From the NCBI RefSeq assembly GCF_003043945.1, contig NZ_PYXG01000001.1, positions 1,538,501 through 1,602,500 of the forward strand: a stretch of DNA of 64,000 nucleotides. The letters are read 5' to 3'. The stretch is from Prevotella sp. oral taxon 376. Lineage in GTDB: Bacteria; Bacteroidota; Bacteroidia; Bacteroidales; Bacteroidaceae. The notes below the pieces were generated by a model. It was not told the origin of the DNA. It did no database searches and was given only the letters and a program-made list of their open reading frames with translations. Both the position numbers and the translations under genes were made by a program. Position 1 is the stretch's first letter. The number at the start of each line of letters is the position of its first letter. This document shows, in pieces, positions 42,618 through 52,281 of this stretch.

Positions 42618-43724
42618 TTATTTTTTCCTTTCTTTTCGTGTGCTTGCAGCGGGCAGACTACTGAATAATTCGTTGAGCTTGCTAATGGTTTTCTCCTCAG
42701 AAAAGGCCAACCTGCAATAATCGTAAGCCCTGCTTGCCAATTTCTCTCTTGTCTTCTTGTTGTGCAGCGACATTAATCCTTTTATTATTTCATCAGCATT
42801 TGCTGGTTCAATTACTACGCCCGACACTCCATTTTCTATCGTCTCGATGTTACCACCGACATTAGTTACCACCGTGGCACATCTCATTGCGACAGCCTCA
42901 AGCAGTGCCATGGAATGGTTCTCGTTGAGGGTTGGAAACAGGAAGATGTCGGTGTCGCGGAACAACTCATACACATTGTTGCGCGAGCCGAGGATGAAAA
43001 GTCTCCCGTCCTTTATATCATCGGCGCATTCTCTTCTATATTTTTCTACAAATTCGCCGTCGCCTATGATGACGAAGACGAAGTCTGGCGAATGCATTTT
43101 ATGCAATGCTTCGATAACATAGCGATGCCCTTTCCTCTCAGTGACTCTTCCTACGATGCTGACTATTATTTTCTCGGGAGGTATATGCAGCATGGAGCGC
43201 AGTTTACCAGGCAAAATGCTTTCGTAATCTACGGTCGGGAAGGAGTTGTATATCGTTCCTATGTTGGCATTCTTTCTTGCGAAGCGTAGGCATTTTGCAG
43301 TTTTCTGTTCAGCTTGGCATACCGTATAGACCTTGTCGGCCAAGCATACCTCAATAGGTTCAATGATGTATTTCAGGAAGATTTGGCGCAACGAGTTGCC
43401 TTTAATGTCCCATGAAGAGCCGTGAACGACAAGTATCGTGCTCCTGACATTTGATATCCATGCCGCCAAAGTCATCAGGAAGCCAACATATTCGAGGCCT
43501 CTTATATAGGCAATGTCGGCTTTTTCTGCGTTTATACGCTTTATATAGTAGCGCAAGAATTTGATAGCTTTCAGTGGATGATAATGCAATGTGGCGGCTT
43601 TATTATTTATGCTGATGACCTTGAATTCATATTTTTTGGCCAAGGCAGAACGCATTAGGTTTGCTGCTACCGTTTTCGGGCCGCCTTCAGGATAATCATA
43701 GTCAATGAGTAAGATCTTCTTCAT
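42618..43724 (-). CDS. Glycosyltransferase family 4
   Basis: 368 residues of GT-B type. The second lobe shows IIVSIVGRVTERKGHRYVIEAL, FVIIGDGEFVEKYRRECADD, LFILGSRNNVYELFRDTDIFLFPTLNENHSMALLEAVAMRCATVVTNVGG, with the E-x7-E motif in ENHSMALLEA. It transfers a sugar from a nucleotide donor to the growing repeat unit. 1 base after the upstream Wzy gene. Confidence 0.9.
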   Translation of the reverse strand: MKKILLIDYDYPEGGPKTVAANLMRSALAKKYEFKVISINNKAATLHYHPLKAIKFLRYYIKRINAEKADIAYIRGLEYVGFLMTLAAWISNVRSTILVVHGSSWDIKGNSLRQIFLKYIIEPIEVCLADKVYTVCQAEQKTAKCLRFARKNANIGTIYNSFPTVDYESILPGKLRSMLHIPPEKIIVSIVGRVTERKGHRYVIEALHKMHSPDFVFVIIGDGEFVEKYRRECADDIKDGRLFILGSRNNVYELFRDTDIFLFPTLNENHSMALLEAVAMRCATVVTNVGGNIETIENGVSGVVIEPANADEIIKGLMSLHNKKTREKLASRAYDYCRLAFSEEKTISKLNELFSSLPAASTRKERKK

Positions 43725-43725
43725 A

Positions 43726-44928
43726 TTATGGGTTTGGTTTCGTTTCAGTTGTCAAATCTTGCGAATCGATGTAGTAAGTCTCACTGTGAGCAGCCACGAG
43801 CATGAAGAAAGAGATGAGCCAAACGGCATTATAGAACACGAAGAAGAAGCCGTCAAGCATATAGATGAGGCCGAAGGTGAAGAATACAAAATACATCTTG
43901 TCATGGTTCTTGCGGTATCTATGCCACTGTTTCGATGTGAAAATGCCTAAAAGAGCAATGTAAAGACAGAATCCGGGGATGCCAAGATTGACAAAACTTT
44001 CGGTAAATGAGTTATGGGATATTTGTCTCGTTGACGATATTGATTGGAAGTTTCCCGCACCAAGACCTAACGGGAGGTTCTCCAGACCAATTTGTATGGC
44101 TTCTCTGGCAAGGTCGGCACGCGGGTCATCGCCTACTTCCACCTCTGCTCTTTGCTTCAGAAGACTGTCGTTGTAAATGTTTGCAATCTGCCCAGCAGCC
44201 GCTATGATGACAGCAAGGAGCACTGCGGCGAATGTGATTTTGCGTTTTGCGGGCAGCCCCTTGATATACCTTATATATATAAGCATGGCATATAACGGAA
44301 TCTGAACTATCAGAATCTGGCGCGAGGCGGTGAGAAGCGACACGCCGAAAGAGGCTGGAAGCATGAGCCAGAACACCACTATCCAGAACTTTTTAATGTG
44401 CTTTTTTTGGCAAATCTCGCTCAGTGTGTAGGCAAGAAATGACACATAGAATGTGTAATAAGCCAGTGTGTTGGCATTGAGATTGTCGTCGTTAAGTCTG
44501 TCGGAATCACTTACCATTACAGAAAGTATGTGTTTGCTGGCATACAGCCAGGCACTCAGGTAGAGGAGGACGAATGCAAAGTAGAGGTAGGGCACATTCC
44601 GCTTCTCCCGTGCAAGGACAGATACGACATAGGTAACGAGGAAACAGCCCAGCAGAGCATGCAGTTCTGTGGCCGCCATGTCCTTGTCGTCGGCCCAAAG
44701 GAATGATATGCAGTCCCAGGCAAACAATGCGTAGAGTATCTTCTCATATGTATTGAGGCGGAAACCGCGGTTCTTCAGCGTACAGAAGACAAAGGACAAG
44801 GGTAGGGCAATGTATAGTCCGAACTTGTTAGAAGTGTCGGAATAAAGCGTCGCAATGGCAGCCACCCACATAAGGACTATGCCTATGCAGGAATATATAC
44901 CGCCTTGTATATACCTCAACTTTTCCAT
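43726..44928 (-). CDS. O-antigen/EPS polymerase or ligase (Wzy-like)
   Basis: 400 residues with about 10-12 membrane helices and a long periplasmic loop holding GLENLPLGLGAGNFQSISSTRQISHNSFTESFVNLGIPGFCLYI, the Wzy_C/O-antigen ligase motif with the conserved HNSF histidine. Within a Wzx/Wzz locus it most likely polymerises lipid-linked repeat units at the periplasmic face. Polymerase or ligase cannot be told apart by sequence alone. Confidence 0.87.
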   Translation of the reverse strand: MEKLRYIQGGIYSCIGIVLMWVAAIATLYSDTSNKFGLYIALPLSFVFCTLKNRGFRLNTYEKILYALFAWDCISFLWADDKDMAATELHALLGCFLVTYVVSVLAREKRNVPYLYFAFVLLYLSAWLYASKHILSVMVSDSDRLNDDNLNANTLAYYTFYVSFLAYTLSEICQKKHIKKFWIVVFWLMLPASFGVSLLTASRQILIVQIPLYAMLIYIRYIKGLPAKRKITFAAVLLAVIIAAAGQIANIYNDSLLKQRAEVEVGDDPRADLAREAIQIGLENLPLGLGAGNFQSISSTRQISHNSFTESFVNLGIPGFCLYIALLGIFTSKQWHRYRKNHDKMYFVFFTFGLIYMLDGFFFVFYNAVWLISFFMLVAAHSETYYIDSQDLTTETKPNP

Positions 44929-44940
44929 TGGCTTGATAAC

Positions 44941-45693
44941 TTATATAATGTTGGCCAGCATTAGGAAATATTTTTTCAGCGAGAGCATCGTTTTGCTCGT
45001 CCTTATTCCTAAGCTTTTGCACGAGTATAATATCTCATTCAGCCCTTCAGCGTATGCTTCTTCATCTTTTGTGCTCACTCCTCCGATGGCCATTGTAACG
45101 AGATCGGTATGTAAGTATTTGGTCTTTATCTTATATTTATGACAGAACCGGGCTATTAAGTCGAAGTCGCCGGCAATCTTATAGTTATCGTTGTACGCCC
45201 CATAGCTCTGTAATAGAGACCTGCGGACATAGAAGGTCGGGTGGGCGGGAGCAAATCCGAACCTGAGCAAAAACGGTCGGAACATTCGCCCAGACTGGTA
45301 ATAAATTTGTTTCTCAGGACTGTCTTTTCCTACGATGTGTATGTCTCCGTACACGGCATCATAGTCTTTTGAAAAAGCATTGACTATTGTCTCGACTGCA
45401 GAAGCCGTTGTAAACCAGTCGTCAGAGTTAAGGAAGCCTAGCACATCACCGTCACAGTGGGCGAAACCTTTGTTCATTGCGTCGTAGATTCCTTTGTCCT
45501 GTTCTGACAACCAATGAAGCTTACCGTTGAAAGCTTCCGTATACGACTTAATGATGTCTTGCGTTCCGTCGGTTGAATTGCCGTCGATAATCCAATAGTC
45601 AATGTCCTGATAGGTCTGCCGCAAGACCGACTCAATGGCCCTGGGCAATGTTTTGTAACTGTTATATGTAACTGTGATGATTGATACTTTCAT
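44941..45693 (-). CDS. Glycosyltransferase family 2
   Basis: 250 residues starting MKVSIITVTYNSYKTLPRAIESVLRQT. WIIDGNSTDGTQDII is the donor site, DVLGFLNSDDWFTTASAV the metal site and IAGDFDLIARFCHKYKIKTKY the catalytic-base region. The start codon directly follows the stop of the flippase gene (45694), so translation is coupled. Adds a sugar to the repeat unit. Confidence 0.92.
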   Translation of the reverse strand: MKVSIITVTYNSYKTLPRAIESVLRQTYQDIDYWIIDGNSTDGTQDIIKSYTEAFNGKLHWLSEQDKGIYDAMNKGFAHCDGDVLGFLNSDDWFTTASAVETIVNAFSKDYDAVYGDIHIVGKDSPEKQIYYQSGRMFRPFLLRFGFAPAHPTFYVRRSLLQSYGAYNDNYKIAGDFDLIARFCHKYKIKTKYLHTDLVTMAIGGVSTKDEEAYAEGLNEILYSCKSLGIRTSKTMLSLKKYFLMLANII

Positions 45694-47238
45694 TTATTTG
45701 TCGTTCCGTAAGCGGTTTTTATAATAGCGGATGATACTGAGGCTTCGTTTCTTTTCTTGCTTGTTGAGCAATATTAGATATGTCAGCGGCAGTGCTATGC
45801 ACAAGTCTACCAGGCAGACGGCGGCCAGCCTCAAGAAGGTTGGCGTGTATGAGACTTTCACGAGCAAAGGGATAATGGGCAGAAATATCGTTATGCAGAG
45901 GCAAGGCAGCAGCACTTCTGCGACATATCTTTTGCCATTGAACTTAAAGACCCGGTGGGTAAATACCAGGCATACTATTTGAAGCAGTATGGAAAAGAGA
46001 ATCGTAATGACAAACGAGCTTACTGCCGTGAAGCCTAAATGAAGGAATACATAGCACATAGGTATCAGGCATAGGTTCACGATACTGCTCGCTATTTCGT
46101 ATTTCTTTACCTTGCCCGTGGCAAGAGTTACTTGTGTGCAGGGGGTATTGAGCGTGCAAACAAGTGTGTCTATGATCATAAGTACAGAGAAAATATTTGC
46201 TTGATAGGGCATATTGACGCCAAGCCACAGATTCAAGACATAGTCCATCTCCAGACATAATGGTGTCGCGATGATTAAAACCAGTGCATAGCAGATCTTT
46301 GACTCCGTGAACATCAGGCCTTCAACCCGTTGTCTGTCGTCGGTAGCGACGGAGTTTACAATCTGTGGGGCAAATGCCACCGTAATACTTGTCGAGAAGT
46401 TCTGTATCGCGCTGCTAACTTGTGCGGCTATGCCACGCGCAGCGTTGACCATGGTGCCAAAGAAGTTGTTGAGCAAGAGGTTTACTCCCTGTCCCTTGAG
46501 CATGAAAGCGAATGTCCCAACGAGGTTCCATCCTGTGAACGAAAGGAGCGACCTCATCAGGGAGCGGTCAATTTTTCTTGATAAGTGGAGAAACTTCCAG
46601 TTATACTTGGTGTATGCTGCGTAGAGCAGGAGGTCGGTTGCCGATATGCACAATAGTAGCAGAGCATAGGTTGAAAGACGATCGAAAGGCAGGTGCTCAA
46701 GCGATAATGTAGCCGCCAGCTTGAGCATGATGTCGGCTATGCTGACGAATGAATAGAACCCCATACGCTCTTGAGAGAGCATAAGTCCGCTACAAGGAGA
46801 CTGTAAAATAAGCAATACCAGTGATATTGCCGATGCATGAAATACTGTCAGGGCGACATTGAACCGTTCGGGAGGAATTACCAGATAATGGTCTATATAC
46901 CATAAGCCAAACGACTCGAGAAACATGAATGTGGCGGCGGCAATGATGAGATGTATCACACAGCCGGTCGAGAAGACTCTCTGCAAGCCTTTCTCGTTTT
47001 CCCTTGAACCGGTATAGTTGTAGTAGCGCTGCATCGTTGCAGACAGCGTAACATTAAAGAAACCGAACAGAGTAACGAGCCCCGCCATGATGATATATGT
47101 ACCGTAATCGCTTACACCCAGAGCCCTTAGGAGCACCCTTGATATGTAGAGGTTGACAATAAGCACGAAGAACATCCTTACATAAAGGTAGATGGTATTC
47201 TTTGCAATCCTCTTGTTATTGCTTTGATATGGCGGCAT
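45694..47238 (-). CDS. Polysaccharide flippase (Wzx-like, MOP superfamily)
   Basis: 514 residues with about 14 membrane helices. The N-terminal RIAKNTIYLYVRMFFVLIVNLYISRVLLRALGVSDYGTYIIMAGLVTLFGFFN is the hallmark of this group, and NLVGTFAFMLKGQGVNLLLNNFFGTMVNAARGIAAQVSSAIQNFSTSITVAFAPQIV is a further conserved block. It flips lipid-linked repeat units to the periplasm. Follows the Wzz gene by 15 bases. Confidence 0.93.
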   Translation of the reverse strand: MPPYQSNNKRIAKNTIYLYVRMFFVLIVNLYISRVLLRALGVSDYGTYIIMAGLVTLFGFFNVTLSATMQRYYNYTGSRENEKGLQRVFSTGCVIHLIIAAATFMFLESFGLWYIDHYLVIPPERFNVALTVFHASAISLVLLILQSPCSGLMLSQERMGFYSFVSIADIMLKLAATLSLEHLPFDRLSTYALLLLCISATDLLLYAAYTKYNWKFLHLSRKIDRSLMRSLLSFTGWNLVGTFAFMLKGQGVNLLLNNFFGTMVNAARGIAAQVSSAIQNFSTSITVAFAPQIVNSVATDDRQRVEGLMFTESKICYALVLIIATPLCLEMDYVLNLWLGVNMPYQANIFSVLMIIDTLVCTLNTPCTQVTLATGKVKKYEIASSIVNLCLIPMCYVFLHLGFTAVSSFVITILFSILLQIVCLVFTHRVFKFNGKRYVAEVLLPCLCITIFLPIIPLLVKVSYTPTFLRLAAVCLVDLCIALPLTYLILLNKQEKKRSLSIIRYYKNRLRNDK

Positions 47239-47253
47239 ATCGGGATATCGGGT

Positions 47254-48291
47254 TTATATTATCAGGTCTTTTGTAACCGTAAAGCTGGTGATGAACAGTG
47301 CCAGAAACATCATGCCGCCGACGAATATCATACGCTTGGGGCCTGCCGGATTTATAGGTACTGACGCCGACTTCACCACGGTGAATACAGGAGTGTCGGC
47401 AAGAACCTCTGCCTCAGCTGTCTGAAGCTGTTGTATCATAGCCTTGTAAGCGTTGTATTTCAACTGCATGTCGTTCTCAAGGTCTTCCTGTTTCGACTTA
47501 TAGCTTTCCAATATGATGTCCATGTTGGAGTCAGCATAGCTTCCATAGAGGCGGCGCGACTTCTCATAGTCAGCCTTGGCCTTGACAGCCAAATTCCTAT
47601 AGTATTCCATGTCGTGGCGTGCTTTGCTTGTTCTATAGCGCGTAATGAACTCTTGCAGCTTGGCCATAGTGGAGTCCGCCATCGTAGCAGCTACTAACGG
47701 ATCCTGATCTTGGACCTCGATTGAGACAAGGCTTGTCTTCTTGTCTACCTTGAACATTATCTTTCCTTGAATAGCCTTGAAGATATCGTCCTGATCCTTG
47801 GTAAGGTTGAAGGGGTCGAGCTTCCCTTTTTCATTGTCAGGACTCTTCCTTTCGAAGAGCTTCTTTATGAAAGCCAGCGGAACGGTAAGCGGATTGCTCT
47901 TCTGATAATGTTGAAGATAACTGAAGTAGGTAGTATTCACCTTCTGGTCTTTAGTTCTCACTTTACATCCTACGAGGTTAACTATAAAGCCGTTCGACTT
48001 CATCAACTCCGGATAAAGCTCTGGCGAGATGGCGTCTGAAAGCATTGTATTGTTGATGTCGAGACCCATTGATGAGGCCAGGCTTGTCAGCCCCCCTGAC
48101 GACAACATGGAGCGTCCTATCTCTGGTGCCAGCTCTACCGTGCACTTGTAATATCGCGGTTGGGGCAATATATAGAAGCATGACAGCACGAATGTGATTA
48201 CCAATACCTTCAAGATGAACCGCTTTTTCTTGTACAGTCGTTTGCAAACGGCCTTGATGTCAATCGTCTCTCCTTTATTGTCGTTTTCCAT
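47254..48291 (-). CDS. Chain-length determinant protein (Wzz family)
   Basis: 345 residues with one membrane helix near each end (FILKVLVITFVLSCFYILP; RMIFVGGMMFLALFITSFTV). Between them is a periplasmic domain with a coiled-coil stretch (YYRNLAVKAKADYEKSRRLYGSYADSNMDIILESYKSKQEDLENDMQLKYNAY), and VVKSASVPINPAGPKR before the second helix is the Wzz signature. No tyrosine kinase domain is attached. It sets polymer length with Wzy. Confidence 0.88.
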   Translation of the reverse strand: MENDNKGETIDIKAVCKRLYKKKRFILKVLVITFVLSCFYILPQPRYYKCTVELAPEIGRSMLSSGGLTSLASSMGLDINNTMLSDAISPELYPELMKSNGFIVNLVGCKVRTKDQKVNTTYFSYLQHYQKSNPLTVPLAFIKKLFERKSPDNEKGKLDPFNLTKDQDDIFKAIQGKIMFKVDKKTSLVSIEVQDQDPLVAATMADSTMAKLQEFITRYRTSKARHDMEYYRNLAVKAKADYEKSRRLYGSYADSNMDIILESYKSKQEDLENDMQLKYNAYKAMIQQLQTAEAEVLADTPVFTVVKSASVPINPAGPKRMIFVGGMMFLALFITSFTVTKDLII

Positions 48292-48325
48292 TTCTTGCTT
48301 GTTTCTGTGGTTGGTAGCTCTTGGT

Positions 48326-50818
48326 TTATTTGCTCAGGTTGGCGATTGTGGCGATCATCGTGGCGATGGAGGCTACACTTGTACCGATACCGAGCCACTG
48401 GCTGACGAGGCTCCCGTCGCGCTTGGGTTTGCTGGGAACTACGATCTCGCAGCCAGGGCGCACCTTGGCATTGTGCCCTACGCGAGCCACTTTCCCGTTC
48501 ATATAGATGATAAAGGTGCGGCCCTTCTTTGCCCTGTTGCCCCAGCCGCCGGCCTCGTCGATGTAGTAGGCCGCCCTCCGGCCTTTCTCGAAGGCCACGG
48601 TATTTGGATACATCACATTGCCACTGATCTTCACCGTGCCGTTGTATTCCGGTATGACGAGGCGGTCGCCCTCACACAGCACGAGGTCTGCATCGCCTCC
48701 GGGATTCTCAAGTGCCTTGTCGAGTTCAATGCCCACGGGATAGGTATCGCTCAATTGGAGCAGGGCGGCATTCAGCGAGTCGCGGTTTCCTCCGGTCTGA
48801 GCCTGCAAGAGTCTTGTGAGTGTCTCTATCTTCGCGCGGTCTCCGGGGGTGGTGCGCCTGAGGATGCGGGCCCCTTGCACATACGCCAGGTCGGTAACGC
48901 CGCCGGCTTTTCTCACGATATCGCTTAGTCGTTCGTTCTTCTTGTTTAAGGTATAGGTGCCCGCAAACATGGCTTGTCCTTCCACATACACATTCTTTTG
49001 GGAGGAGAACGCCGGGCTCTTGCGCACATACACTTCGTCGAACGGCATCAGGGTGAAGCCCGGTTGACCGTCGACCACGAATCCCTCTTTCAGCGAGAGA
49101 GTGAAAGTCTCTGATATGATGCTGTCGGTGGTGAGGGCTTTCGGGTTGTTCACGCGGCGCGACACATCCACCTTGACCGTTGAGGCCTGGTCTTTCAGGC
49201 CTCCGGCCTGCAGCACGAAGTCCTCGATGGTCTCGTTGTCGGCATATTGATAGACTCCCGGATATTGCACCTCGCCATGTATGGTAATGGTGCGCTGGGT
49301 CTGGAGTTCCGGCTTGGTGGGGATAAAGAGTATATCGTTCTCTCGCAGCGGGATGTCGGCCACGGTGCCGTTCATGATGCCGGCAATGTCTACGCTGATA
49401 ACCTCGAGCGACCGATCGCTTTTCATGCGGTGCATGACGGCACGGTTGGTGAAAGCCTCCTCGGTGAGTCCTTCGGCGTGAGTTACCAGGCCGCGGATGC
49501 TGCTGATCTCGCCCCCGAGCTGATACAGGCCCGGTCGGAAAACGGCTCCTTTCACCTCCACGGTATTGGCATAGCGCGGGAGAATGGAGTCTATGCTCAC
49601 AGAATCTCCGTCGGCAACGCGGAAAGAGTTCATGTCGAACTCCTCGACATTGAACACGGCATATTCGCGCCCGGTCTTGCGGACGAGCCTTACAGACTTG
49701 GTATAGGCGTCTCCGGTGAATCCGCCGGAGTATTTGAGCAGCGTTCCCACGCTCTCGCTCTTCCTCATTTCATAATACATAGGGCGTTTCACCTTGCCCG
49801 TAATGTTCACCAGGCAGTCGTAGGGGCCGACATAGATGACATCGTTATCGGCAAGGCGGATGTTGCCGGAAAGCTTCCCGTTGAGAATATAGTCGTACAC
49901 ATCGACAGAGGTAACGAGCTTATTGCCGCGATATACCTTTATGTTGCGCAGCGTGCCGAGGTCGTTGGTGCCCCCGGCCATGTAGAGGGCGTGGAAGACC
50001 GACGAGAAAGCCGAGAGGGTGTAGGTGCCCGGAGCCTTCACCTCGCCGTATACATTTACCATGATCGTCTTGGTCTGTCCCACCGTGAGGCGCACTTTTG
50101 AACTGCTGTAGCGGGCGCCGAGCGTGGAATGAAGCCGCGCGTTGGCCTGCGCGACGGTAAGCCCGCTCACCCGAACGGGGCCATAGTCTGGTATCGTAAC
50201 ATCGCCATCGGGAGACACGGTGGCCTGGATTGACTTCTGCGAGGCTCCATATACATCGATGATGACGGCGTCGCCCGGCCCCAGGCGATAGTTCTGTGGC
50301 GTGGCAATATTCATGTTCGGCTCGAAGGAGAGGTTTTTCTTGTTGAAGATATCACGGCCGAACACTTTCGGTCCTTTGGCTCTCTCTGCCTCCGTTTCGA
50401 TGGAGTCGCCCAGCAGGTGGATCGTCTCCTGCCGGATCGTCATGTATTCTTCGTCGTTCTCGTCGTAGCTGTGCTGATAGCCGGAGCCGGGACTCAAGCG
50501 ATAGTTGGAGAGTTGGCCCTCCTTCTTTTCGCCGTTGTTCTTGCGCGAACGGTCGTCTGCCTTGTCGATGGTCTCGTCCGCTACGGTGCCCAGACCTTGG
50601 TTGTTAATCTGTCGTTCATACTTTTTTCTCACCCTGCGAATCTGGGAGATGTCCACGCCGTTCTGCATCAGCTTGGTTACAATCTGCGCGTTCGAGGTTC
50701 CGGATTTATGCTCTTTTGCGACAAAGCGCATCACTTGCTCGTCTGTCATTGACGACTGGGCGCTCATGCCCAGCGGGATGAGAGACAGGAACAAGGCGTA
50801 AAGAATGATTTTTTTCAT
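48326..50818 (-). CDS. Polysaccharide export outer-membrane protein (Wza-like, SLBB repeats)
   Basis: 830 residues with a signal ending GMSAQS. After a charged region a Poly_export domain shows NYRLGPGDAVIIDVYGASQKSIQATVSPDGDVTIPDYGPVRVSGLTVAQA, followed by several SLBB repeats (IMVNVYGEVKAPGTYTL, LVNITGKVKRPMYYEM, TVEVKGAVFRPGLYQLGG, TITIHGEVQYPGVYQY, NVYVEGQAMFAGTYTL, TVKISGNVMYPNTV). A C-terminal hydrophobic helix ends the protein. It is longer than E. coli Wza (~380), as usual in Bacteroidetes. Forms the export channel for EPS. Confidence 0.92.
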   Translation of the reverse strand: MKKIILYALFLSLIPLGMSAQSSMTDEQVMRFVAKEHKSGTSNAQIVTKLMQNGVDISQIRRVRKKYERQINNQGLGTVADETIDKADDRSRKNNGEKKEGQLSNYRLSPGSGYQHSYDENDEEYMTIRQETIHLLGDSIETEAERAKGPKVFGRDIFNKKNLSFEPNMNIATPQNYRLGPGDAVIIDVYGASQKSIQATVSPDGDVTIPDYGPVRVSGLTVAQANARLHSTLGARYSSSKVRLTVGQTKTIMVNVYGEVKAPGTYTLSAFSSVFHALYMAGGTNDLGTLRNIKVYRGNKLVTSVDVYDYILNGKLSGNIRLADNDVIYVGPYDCLVNITGKVKRPMYYEMRKSESVGTLLKYSGGFTGDAYTKSVRLVRKTGREYAVFNVEEFDMNSFRVADGDSVSIDSILPRYANTVEVKGAVFRPGLYQLGGEISSIRGLVTHAEGLTEEAFTNRAVMHRMKSDRSLEVISVDIAGIMNGTVADIPLRENDILFIPTKPELQTQRTITIHGEVQYPGVYQYADNETIEDFVLQAGGLKDQASTVKVDVSRRVNNPKALTTDSIISETFTLSLKEGFVVDGQPGFTLMPFDEVYVRKSPAFSSQKNVYVEGQAMFAGTYTLNKKNERLSDIVRKAGGVTDLAYVQGARILRRTTPGDRAKIETLTRLLQAQTGGNRDSLNAALLQLSDTYPVGIELDKALENPGGDADLVLCEGDRLVIPEYNGTVKISGNVMYPNTVAFEKGRRAAYYIDEAGGWGNRAKKGRTFIIYMNGKVARVGHNAKVRPGCEIVVPSKPKRDGSLVSQWLGIGTSVASIATMIATIANLSK

Positions 50819-50824
50819 ATCTTA

Positions 50825-51436
50825 TTAGAATTTCTTTCCAGTGATGATGTTGAAGGCGGTCCTCGCGGTAATCTTGAAGTCCAGCCAAAGCGAGCGGCGC
50901 TCGAGATAGCCGAGATCCATGTGCAGGCGCGTGAGCATCTTCTCCATGGTGTCGGTATAGCCGTTGTAGAGGGTGGCTTCCGAGGTCAGGCCGGGCTTCA
51001 TGCGGTAGACTTGGCGATAGTTTTCGTCCACGGCCATGATGCGGTCGGCGAAGTATTTTCTTTCGGGCCTGGGCCCTACAATCGACATGTCGCCCCGGAG
51101 CACATTCCAGAGCTGGGGCAGTTCGTCGAGATGATGGCAGCGGAGCAACCGCTCCAGGCGGGTGCAATTGGAGTCGTCGCAGGTGGGAACCAGCTGCGGC
51201 CCGTCTTCCTCGATGGTGCCGGACATGGTGCGGAACTTGTAGATGGTGAAGCTCTTGCCGCCCTTTCCCACGCGCTCCTGCCGGAAGATGATGGGCCCGT
51301 TGCCCTGAAGCCGGAGCCGGATGGCGATGAAGAGGAGGAGGGGAGACAGGAGGATGAGCGCGGCGAGGGATCCGACGATGTCGGCCGCCCTTTTCACTGC
51401 CAGTTGTGTAGTCCCCATTCCGTCTTGTACAGCCAT
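50825..51436 (-). CDS. Initiating sugar transferase, first gene of the EPS locus
   Basis: 203 residues from ATG 51436 (MAVQDGMGTTQ). VKRAADIVGSLAALILLSPLLLFIAIRLRL is the membrane helix; FRQERVGKGGKSFTIYKFRTM, HHLDELPQLWNVLRGDMSIVGPRPERK and YRMKPGLTSEATLYNGYTDTMEKM are the catalytic regions. Paralogue of 39661-40350. It is the first gene of the leftward operon, 6 bases before the Wza-like gene. Confidence 0.93.
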   Translation of the reverse strand: MAVQDGMGTTQLAVKRAADIVGSLAALILLSPLLLFIAIRLRLQGNGPIIFRQERVGKGGKSFTIYKFRTMSGTIEEDGPQLVPTCDDSNCTRLERLLRCHHLDELPQLWNVLRGDMSIVGPRPERKYFADRIMAVDENYRQVYRMKPGLTSEATLYNGYTDTMEKMLTRLHMDLGYLERRSLWLDFKITARTAFNIITGKKF

Positions 51437-51484
51437 GCTTACCTGATCGTTTTTAATAATAACTCTTTTTTTAAAGAATTGTTG

Positions 51485-51492
51485 CAAAGATA
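51485..51492 (-). promoter_or_regulatory. -7 box of the EPS operon
   Basis: The minus strand reads TATCTTTG, about 48 bases upstream of the ATG at 51436, with a TTTG further upstream (51516-51519). Confidence 0.55.
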
Positions 51493-51493
51493 A

Positions 51494-52142
51494 GCAATAA
51501 ATTCCGAAAAAATGTCAAATTCCGGTCTGTGGATGCGTTTTTTTTCCTTTTACATGGAAGAAGGGGTTGTTTTTCGAGCGCCCGGGGAGAGAGCTTTGTT
51601 TACGGTATAAAGGAGGGAACGCGGTCCTTTGGAGGCTTGAAATATAAAATAAAATGACAATCTTTCCGGCGTTTGGCCACTTTGGGAAATCTCGCGGATG
51701 GCCGTTGGGAGGGGTGGGAAAAGCCGCTTTTTTGCCCGATGGATGCGGGTCGGAATGCAAAAGGTTGCTTTCTGTCCTCCTTTTAGCCGTCTTTTGCCTT
51801 GTCGGCAGCGGCCTTTTGGCTTCCTTTCAGCCGTCTTTCGCAAGCCTTTTGGCCGCTTTTGGTCGTGATTTTCGGTGTGTAAACGGCTGCCCGCAAAACG
51901 AGCGGGCGCCTAACGGACTGATTGTCAGGCGGATGGTGTCTCGTGAATTTTCAGCCTTATTTTGCTCCGCGGCGCCCCGATTCCTGAGGATTGGGCGTAT
52001 TTCGCACCGTGATTCATTGAATAGTAAAATATTTTCATGGTTATTCCTTGCGTGTCCGGCCGATGTGTGAAAGCGTGTATTCCGCTCGCTGAAGGTTGTA
52101 GAAAAGTTGGGTTCGGGATTTTGTGATTTCAAATCAAATGTG
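51494..52142. other. Long intergenic region holding the second AGCCG array
   Basis: About 650 bases between divergent transcription units with no convincing gene; open frames on both strands lack coding character. Apart from the array at 51722-51872 and a palindromic GCCCGCAAAACGAGCGGGC (51889-51907) nothing is recognised. Confidence 0.55.
51722..51872. repeat. AGCCG array, 22-bp period
   Basis: Units at 51763 (degenerate), 51785 (AGCCGTCTTTTGCC), 51807 (AGCGGCCTTTTGGC), 51829 (AGCCGTCTTTCGCA) and 51851 (GGCCGCTTTTGG) are exactly 22 bases apart; a further unit AGCCGCTTTTTTGCC starts at 51722. Same family as 34523-34654. Confidence 0.7.
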
Positions 52143-52150
52143 TAACTTTG
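52143..52150 (+). promoter_or_regulatory. -7 box upstream of the alkyltransferase gene
   Basis: TAACTTTG followed by CGG fits TAnnTTTG. It predicts a leader of ~125 GC-rich bases before the ATG at 52282. Confidence 0.45.
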
Positions 52151-52281
52151 CGGACAGGTGAGGCTTTCCGCCCCGACGAGCATCCCCTCCGTCTCCGAGG
52201 TGAGTGCCCTGGCGCTCCTGCCGGGCAGCGTCGCGGCGTATCTGCCAAGAATGAGAAAAGAAATCGTCTAACCCCCATCTT

